Source: Acestrorhynchus altus
Lineage: Eukaryota; Chordata; Actinopteri; Characiformes; Acestrorhynchidae
Length of the DNA stretch: 64,000 bases
Direction of reading: 5' to 3'
Assembly: GCA_034509495.1 (NCBI GenBank)
Contig: CM067514.1
Location: forward strand, 1,901,757 to 1,965,756
Numbering within the stretch: position 1 is the first letter of the stretch; the number at the start of each line of letters is the position of its first letter. The position numbers and the translations under genes were made by a program. Below, in pieces: positions 58,440 to 64,000 of this stretch. The notes beneath the pieces were generated by a model, which was not told the DNA's origin, did not search any database, and was given only the letters and a program-made list of their open reading frames with translations.

Positions 58440-59560
58440 CCTGAGGAGGATGGGTTCCCCTTCACTGCTGGTGAGCCAAAGGGTGACAGTGACAAGGTGG
58501 GCAGCCAATGAAGGGCTGGCAGGGGAGCGCAGGGTCCATCTCAGATGGGTGACAGGGGAGCCTGAGGTCAGCCTCTAAAGGGATGGCCGGTGGATCGTCA
58601 TTGGCTTGGAAAAGGTATAGAGGTGTAATTGTTTGGTGTTTCGATTCATGAAGAACAGAGAATGTAAACATTAACAGAGTTTGGCGAGTGACTCCGGCAG
58701 ACATTGGCGTCCAACCGCTCCACCGCCACAAACCTGAGTGATCATGTGAAGGAGTTTTCAGCCTAGACTTGAAGATCGAGACTGTCTTTTTCCAGAGCTG
58801 GGGGGCATTGTGAGAACAGGCTCTTCCCCCTGCTGAAGCCATGTGAATTCTGGGAACTAGTAGGAAACCAGCACCCTGTAATCTGAATGATCTTGATGCT
58901 CATAACTGGAGATTAGATCTTGCATGTAGTCAGGAGTGAACCTATTTAGGGCTTTATATGCAATACAATAAATACAAGACAATCAGTAGAATTACATGTA
59001 CATCACTTTGCAGCCACTACTCTCCAGAGAGACTTACAAAAGCTTTGCTGTTCACTCAGAAAGTATCCTGAACTTATTGTGTCGTCTTGAGTCCAGACAT
59101 CCCTCAATCTTTGCTGCTGCCAAATACAATGTCAGGTTGGACCTTGATACCCAAAAGATTAAGTATAATTTTATTCCTTTAATGTATTAAATGTTCTGAA
59201 AGAGATGGTCTTCAGTCGGCATTTGAAGACAGCAAATGACTCAGCTGTTCAGACAGCCGGGGAAGTTTGTTCCCCCACTTTGGTGCCAGGATAGAAAAGA
59301 GTCTGGACGCTTGTCTTCCATGCATCTTGAGGGATGGTGGATCAAGTCGAGCTTTGCTTGATGCTTGAAGGGCTCTTGGTACAGACTGCCATTAAACATG
59401 GAGGGGCTGGTCCAGTTTTGGCTTTGTAGGCCAGCATCAGGGTCCTGAATCTGATGTTCAGCTGCAAGAAGCCATTGAAGTGAAGCAGCAATGGACTTAC
59501 ATGGATGAACCTGGGAACATTAAAGACAAGCAGAGATGATTTTGCAATGTTGCAATAAAT
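58440..59560. repeat. interspersed repeat related to 27560-28030 and 42960-43170
   Basis: Starts with units like those at 42960-43170. It continues with a long non-coding stretch whose end ('ctgaatctgatgttcagct', 'ggacttacatg') matches 27910-27970 in pde3b intron 3. It is an unclassified multi-copy fish element and has no intact ORF. Confidence 0.55.
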
Positions 59561-61997
59561 TCAATTAAAATCTTTGAATAGGGTTCATCGTTAACCCTGG
59601 TCTTGAGGTATCTAGGCCGTCACTGATCCTGGCTAACATGGTACCCAAGGGTGGTGCCTATCCCCGCAAGACAACAGGGCAGGACCAAACTGCAGGAGTT
59701 GGAGCGGTAGGGGGTAAACATGACAGTCCATCAGTATCTAAAAGCAGCAGAGAGAGCGTTTAAGATGGTTGGAATCTGGTGATTGATCCAAGTGTGTTTT
59801 CAGAGAAGGTAGGACCACTGGTTGCAGGACCTCATAGACCAAAGTTGATCTGACATTGTAGGGAATTGCACCCACATCATGACACCAGGCCTTCTGGAAG
59901 TGTGAGGCATGGCAACAAACCGTTGCCTCCACATATGTACATTTATGGCATTTAGCAGACGCCCTCATCCAGAGCAAGTTACAAATGAGTATTCCTGTTG
60001 TCTTGTCTCTAATCGAGTTCCTAGTTCTCATGATCCAAATGTCCAGCCAGGCCTTAAACAGTATACGTTTTAAGGTGTGTATCATTTCACAGTTGAGAAA
60101 TATGTGATGGAGTTTTTAACCAATCTAAAAATAAATCATATTTAACCTGTTCACTACTTAAATAAAAAGGAAAAGGCTTTGGCTGGCCATAAAGACTCCT
60201 ATGTCCTTATCATCAGAGGTCTTTTACTTGTCCATTTCACTGCCCCGTAATAAGCGAGTATATCATGGAAAGCAGAATCACTTCAACACGTCCCATTGGT
60301 TTTTAATGGCGGCTACATAAAAGGAGGGCATGTGATCAGTTAAGCACACAGACGAGATTGGGAAGGCTCCAGTGTGCGCTCGCTGATTGATGGCCAACAC
60401 TCAGTGATTAAATCTCATTTCCTTAATGTCTGAGGATGGACTGTGCAAGCTCTCCTCTCACCGTTTAATGCAAGGCTCTGTCTCACCAAGGGTTATGGAT
60501 CACATTTGGTCTCCCTCTCGAATGGTACACAGATCTCACTTAATCCCTGTTCTGCTCACTCTGCAGGTGTGCAAACAGTCCATTTGTGAGGCCGATGTGG
60601 TCAAAGAGAGCTGGACGCGAGGACCTTTAATTGTTTTCAGACGTCATCTTATTCTGTTCATGCTTCCCTGCTTTATCCGCAAACAATTTCCAACGATGGA
60701 GATTTTTCCATGACATTTTAAAAAAATGCTTACATACATGGCGGAAACAAAGTCCGCGTCCATGCAATAGCGTCTTTGGAACACAAATGATTATCTGTCG
60801 CTTGCTGTAACTTACACAAGGCTGGCTGCACCGTGAGATGCTGGAGCACGGACAGACTGGAAAGGTTACGGTATTGACTGGAAAAGTTTGATGCAAGAAA
60901 TGGAAAGTTACAGCAGGGCTTGCGGCGCACTGGGTGAGCGTCGCTGATCTATGGACGCGCCATGCCTTAGGAAGGTCCCGCTTGGCCGGAAGTGGCAATT
61001 CATTAGACTGAAGGGGCCATTTCAGAACACAAGTGCAGTTTGCGTCTATAACGGGGCCGAGTTAGGGTCTCTGCTCCTGTCATGTCTCCCTGATTTACTG
61101 CTACAGTCATTGGCTCTGTCCTGAGTTCGATTGCACTAAAAGGCCTGTCCGTACTAATGGGGTTCCTATGTGACGCAAACACAGCCTCTCCGCAGAGACG
61201 CTTTACGAGGTCCCGGCCATTAATGAAAGGAGAGGCAGACGGTGCTCAAAGACAAACAGTTGTGCATCCAGGGCTGAGACACAAGGCTCATTATTCTCAG
61301 CCTCTTTCTTTGATTTCCGTTGAGGGCCACGTCGCATTGCAAGCCCAAATAAGGAAGGAAGGGATGGTGATCAATTAAACACATTGTTATAGGATACAAC
61401 ATTTGATCATCTCCGCAGCTTCCACAACACGACTTTTACCGGATCAATGTAAACTGCTCTGTCTCTACTCATTAGTGTTTATCAAAGGTTTTGAAGGGAT
61501 GCACCTTCCTCACACTTTCCCTTTTTTGACTGTTAACTCAGAACCAGTTGGAACAACCTGTGGAACACCGATGACTTTATGGTGGGGTGCAATTCACAGT
61601 AGGTTCTGGCATGTGCCTCAGATGACTATGACCAAGAGACCGGTGTAGAAATGCAGAGTAATGTAGCTCTACAGCAAAAGGCACAAAGGTCCACTTCATG
61701 GTCAATGTACGTGGTTTTATTCCAAGTCCTTTTGTAGCAATTCTATTGGCCCATTCATCATAAAATGCATCACAATGTAAAAAGCAGCTACTGTGTTCCA
61801 ATAAAGTAAAAAAGCTGGAGATAGATTTGATATTATGCTTTGATATAAGGAAAGAACACTAATGCTTGAGCCGTTTACAGGCGGCTGGTCACGTACGGAA
61901 GGAAAGATTATGTATTTTTCCAAACACTTTCTCGTCAGGGGGAACATTGCTGATCACTGGTGAAATTTTGTGAATGGGGCAGTTTGTGACTGTGGAA

Positions 61998-62150
61998 TGA
62001 CGTCATTGGCGTGACATACTCTTCATCACTTTCCAGAATGAAGGCCAGTCTGATTGGTTGCTTCCTGAAGCAGAAGGCTCTGGTTGGCTGATGGTCAATC
62101 ATTAAACACCCACACTGTCAATAGTGGGACCCTCATGGTGGGTATATAGG
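61998..62150 (+). promoter_or_regulatory. calca: calca core promoter: CRE, inverted CCAAT, TATA
   Basis: A perfect palindromic cAMP response element TGACGTCA at 61998-62005, an inverted CCAAT box (attgg, about 62053) and a TATA box (tatata, 62143-62148) lie in order ahead of exon 1. cAMP induction through a CRE is known for mammalian CALCA. That this CRE acts here is inference. Confidence 0.65.
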
Positions 62151-62169
62151 CAGTCCTCCTGCAGCTAAA

Positions 62170-62259
62170 CGCAACAGACTCTAAATTTCATCAAGTCGAA
62201 TTAACCGCTCTGTTTTGCAACCGTCCTTTTCTACGTCGAGAAAGCTATAAAAATACAAG
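62170..62259 (+). other. calca: calca exon 1 (5' UTR, non-coding)
   Basis: This lies about 25-30 bases after a TATA box (62143) and ends at a strong donor aag|gtaagt (62260). No ATG in frame with the precursor is present. A non-coding first exon is usual for CALCA. The exact start is inferred from the TATA position. Confidence 0.65.
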
Positions 62260-63450
62260 GTAAGTCGTGGCTTCTTTCTTCCACTTGGAGAAAAACATTC
62301 ATCTCATCTTCAGAGTGGAAAATTATTGGGCGAATGTTTGTAGGATTTTAAGGAAACCTTAGGAACCCTTATTTAATGGAACAGGGTGGTTCATAGAGTG
62401 CGCTGGGTATGCAGGAGTGGAGAAATGCAGGCTCAGTGGATTTTCAAGGAGACTTGGAATGCTCCTCAGTGCTGGATGGGGGTGCGGAGCACCAGCTCAT
62501 TACACTAATGCACAGGGTCCCATGGGAGGAGGTGCAGTCAGGAGCCACTGTAATCCTTCTAATATCTCTAATACTTCACTTACAGGCTGATGGCAGCACG
62601 AGATCTCAGTACGGATGGAACAAACCAGAGCAGATACTGAGAATGTGTAGAGAACCCTCAGGGATGCAACTTGGGTTTAGATTATTTACTGTTACTTCAG
62701 GCTTTTTCTCCAGGAGAGAAGAATGAGGTTTTATGGAAAGTGAGTCAGTTGGGATGATCATGTTTAAAATGGGATGGAGCAATGAAAAGATGTCTGTTTT
62801 AGAGAGAAAATGAAAGGAGGAACTTTGAAAATGCATCCATATTTAAGGGTATGTTCTTTGCTTTAGGGGACCATGGTTATGATGAAGATTTCTGCTTTCC
62901 TTGTTGCCTACGCTTTGATCATTTGTCAGATGTACTGCTCAAATGCAGCTCCATCCAGGTAAGACCTTTCCCGATCTTGTTTACGGTACGTCGTTGTTGT
63001 TTAGGGACTGCACTAAATTTGAACCAAATTCAGTGCAAAGTCTAGAAATAAGGAAGATCTTCTCATACATCAGTCCTAAATCAAAGTTGTAAGTGAAGTT
63101 CATTTTTTTATGGACATAATTACGATGTTACCCGTAAGTGTGCGGGTGATTTTATTGGAGGTTGCATTATCTGGGTGCATCAGTCTTCTTCTGATTACAC
63201 CACATGAATCCTGGCCAAACCCACTCCTCTTACGACAGTATCGATCGAGCGATAAATCTAAACTTGGCAAGGGGACAGCTTTTAAGTGGCACGCTCTTAG
63301 TAGATTGTTTTGATCATGATCAGACTCTTGCGGCAAGCAGAAGCTCTCCTTTGACGTGATGCAAAGCGATGCTGTTTGGGGGGCTCGTGCGTTTTGTTCC
63401 TGATCCTCTGAGAAGGGGGTGTAAGTAATCACTCCAGACTGTGTTTTCAG
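62260..63450. other. calca introns 1 and 2 (around exon 2)
   Basis: Introns 62260-62866 and 62959-63450, with canonical borders. No other feature seen. Confidence 0.75.
62867..62958 (+). CDS. calca: calca exon 2 (signal peptide)
   Basis: Acceptor gctttag, six untranslated bases, then ATG at 62873. It encodes the whole signal peptide and ends ccatccag|gtaaga in phase 2. Confidence 0.93.
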
Positions 63451-63585
63451 GCCTGCTTTGGAGAGCTCACAAGATGAAGCGATGCTCACCGACTACGAGG
63501 CGAGGCGGTTACTAAATGCCATCATCAAAGAGTTTGTGCAGATGACTGCAGAAGACTTAGATCAACAGGACACTGAGGAGAACAG
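62873..63585 (+). CDS. calca: calca: calcitonin/CGRP preprohormone, first two coding exons (3' partial)
   Basis: CALCA encodes secreted calcitonin or, by alternative 3' exon use, CGRP. Coding exon 2 is 62873-62958 and exon 3 is 63451-63585, joined in phase 2, giving 73 complete residues. [20 protein letters not shown] starts a signal peptide with a likely cut near SNA-A (24-26). The propeptide follows with [20 protein letters not shown] and [13 protein letters not shown]. These are hallmarks of the calcitonin/CGRP precursor, not adrenomedullin or amylin. The ATG lies in a strong context (ACCATGG). Exon 3 ends in a splice donor, and the hormone exons lie beyond the window. Whether this copy makes calcitonin, CGRP or both cannot be seen. 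The symbol calca rather than a calcb-like paralogue rests on position next to cyp2r1. Confidence 0.92.
63451..63585 (+). CDS. calca: calca exon 3 (N-terminal propeptide)
   Basis: 135 bases, acceptor tgttttcag and donor aacag|gtaaat, phase 2 to 2. It encodes the conserved propeptide [20 protein letters not shown] shared by calcitonin and CGRP precursors. Confidence 0.93.
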
Positions 63586-64000
63586 GTAAATGTCCATTGC
63601 TTGAGCAGACCGACTGGCAAAGGCATTGATCTGATGACCCTGGATTTGGAGGATATTGCACTGAATTTCTTGCTCACATTTAAGATGTGAGGGACCTTTA
63701 AAGGCTTCAGCGTCAGAGCAATTCCTGTAAGAGCGTAGATGTAAGTGCTGTACTGCTTTTAGGAGGGAGGTACGTGAGCTGCAAAGACATGAATACAGTG
63801 TGTTCTCTGCCGTTCTAGCTTTTTGCATGGACGTTTTGTTTAACCGTGAGGTTGATGAGGGCTTTACGCCCGTTTGCCTGCAAAGCATGCAATCAAGACA
63901 ACCAAATGGCATGAAGAACAGCATGTTCTCTGAATGGATGCAGAAAATAATGATGTCTTGCATGATCTGTTGCTCTGCTCAGTGATCTGATAAGACGACA
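63586..64000. other. calca intron 3, cut by window end
   Basis: No calcitonin-like or CGRP-like Cys loop is encoded in the 415 bases present, so the hormone exons lie downstream. Confidence 0.75.

Larger units (their letters stand above)
56381..61997. other. spacer between divergent cyp2r1 and calca
   Basis: 5.6 kb. Holds a short CA/C-rich run (56446-56470) near the cyp2r1 start, the foldback repeat (56620-56925) and the 58440-59560 repeat. 57000-58430 and 59600-61990 show no recognised gene and may hold regulatory DNA for either gene. Confidence 0.6.

Noticed and set aside
63586..64000. Calcitonin or CGRP hormone exon
   Set aside because: No Cys-loop peptide with dibasic sites is encoded in any frame here.

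Overview
This window is vertebrate, almost certainly teleost fish, nuclear DNA. Coding sequence sits in short exons with GT/AG borders and consistent phases. Introns and spacers are full of (TG)n/(CA)n microsatellites, decayed Tc1/mariner transposons and small inverted-repeat elements of the kind common in fish. A closer placement (perhaps an otophysan such as a characiform or catfish) is a guess from the repeat families only.

Three protein genes are present, in the order known from other vertebrates (PDE3B - CYP2R1 - CALCA). (1) pde3b, plus strand: exons 2-16, complete to the stop at 44884, giving 817 residues of cGMP-inhibited phosphodiesterase 3B. The large membrane-anchor exon 1 is not here and must lie upstream, so bases 1-23328 are intron 1. 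(2) cyp2r1, minus strand: all five coding exons from 56380 down to 50455, a complete 500-residue vitamin D 25-hydroxylase with intact I-helix, ExxR and heme-cysteine motifs. (3) calca, plus strand: a TATA/CRE promoter, non-coding exon 1 and the first two coding exons (signal peptide and N-terminal propeptide). The window ends in the intron before the calcitonin or CGRP hormone exons.

Layout: 1-23328 pde3b intron 1 (microsatellites, three Tc1-family remnants with shared sequence, a second Tc1 lineage at about 8160-8560, a 58-bp minisatellite, some GC-richer unique blocks); 23329-44884 pde3b exons 2-16; 44885-50454 the convergent pde3b/cyp2r1 3' spacer, holding a 717-bp foldback DNA element; 50455-56380 cyp2r1; 56381-61997 the spacer between the divergent cyp2r1 and calca starts; 61998-64000 calca promoter and 5' exons. 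The genes are not an operon. They share neighbourhood and broad endocrine or metabolic themes (cAMP breakdown under insulin, vitamin D activation, calcium-related and neuropeptide hormones).

The most unusual local structure is a 90-bp inverted copy of cyp2r1 exon 3 inside cyp2r1 intron 1 (55632-55721, 87 of 90 bases identical to 52244-52333). It is embedded in a degenerate AT-rich repeat array. In the cyp2r1 pre-mRNA the two copies could pair and loop out exon 2. I found no sign of a wholly new biological system.
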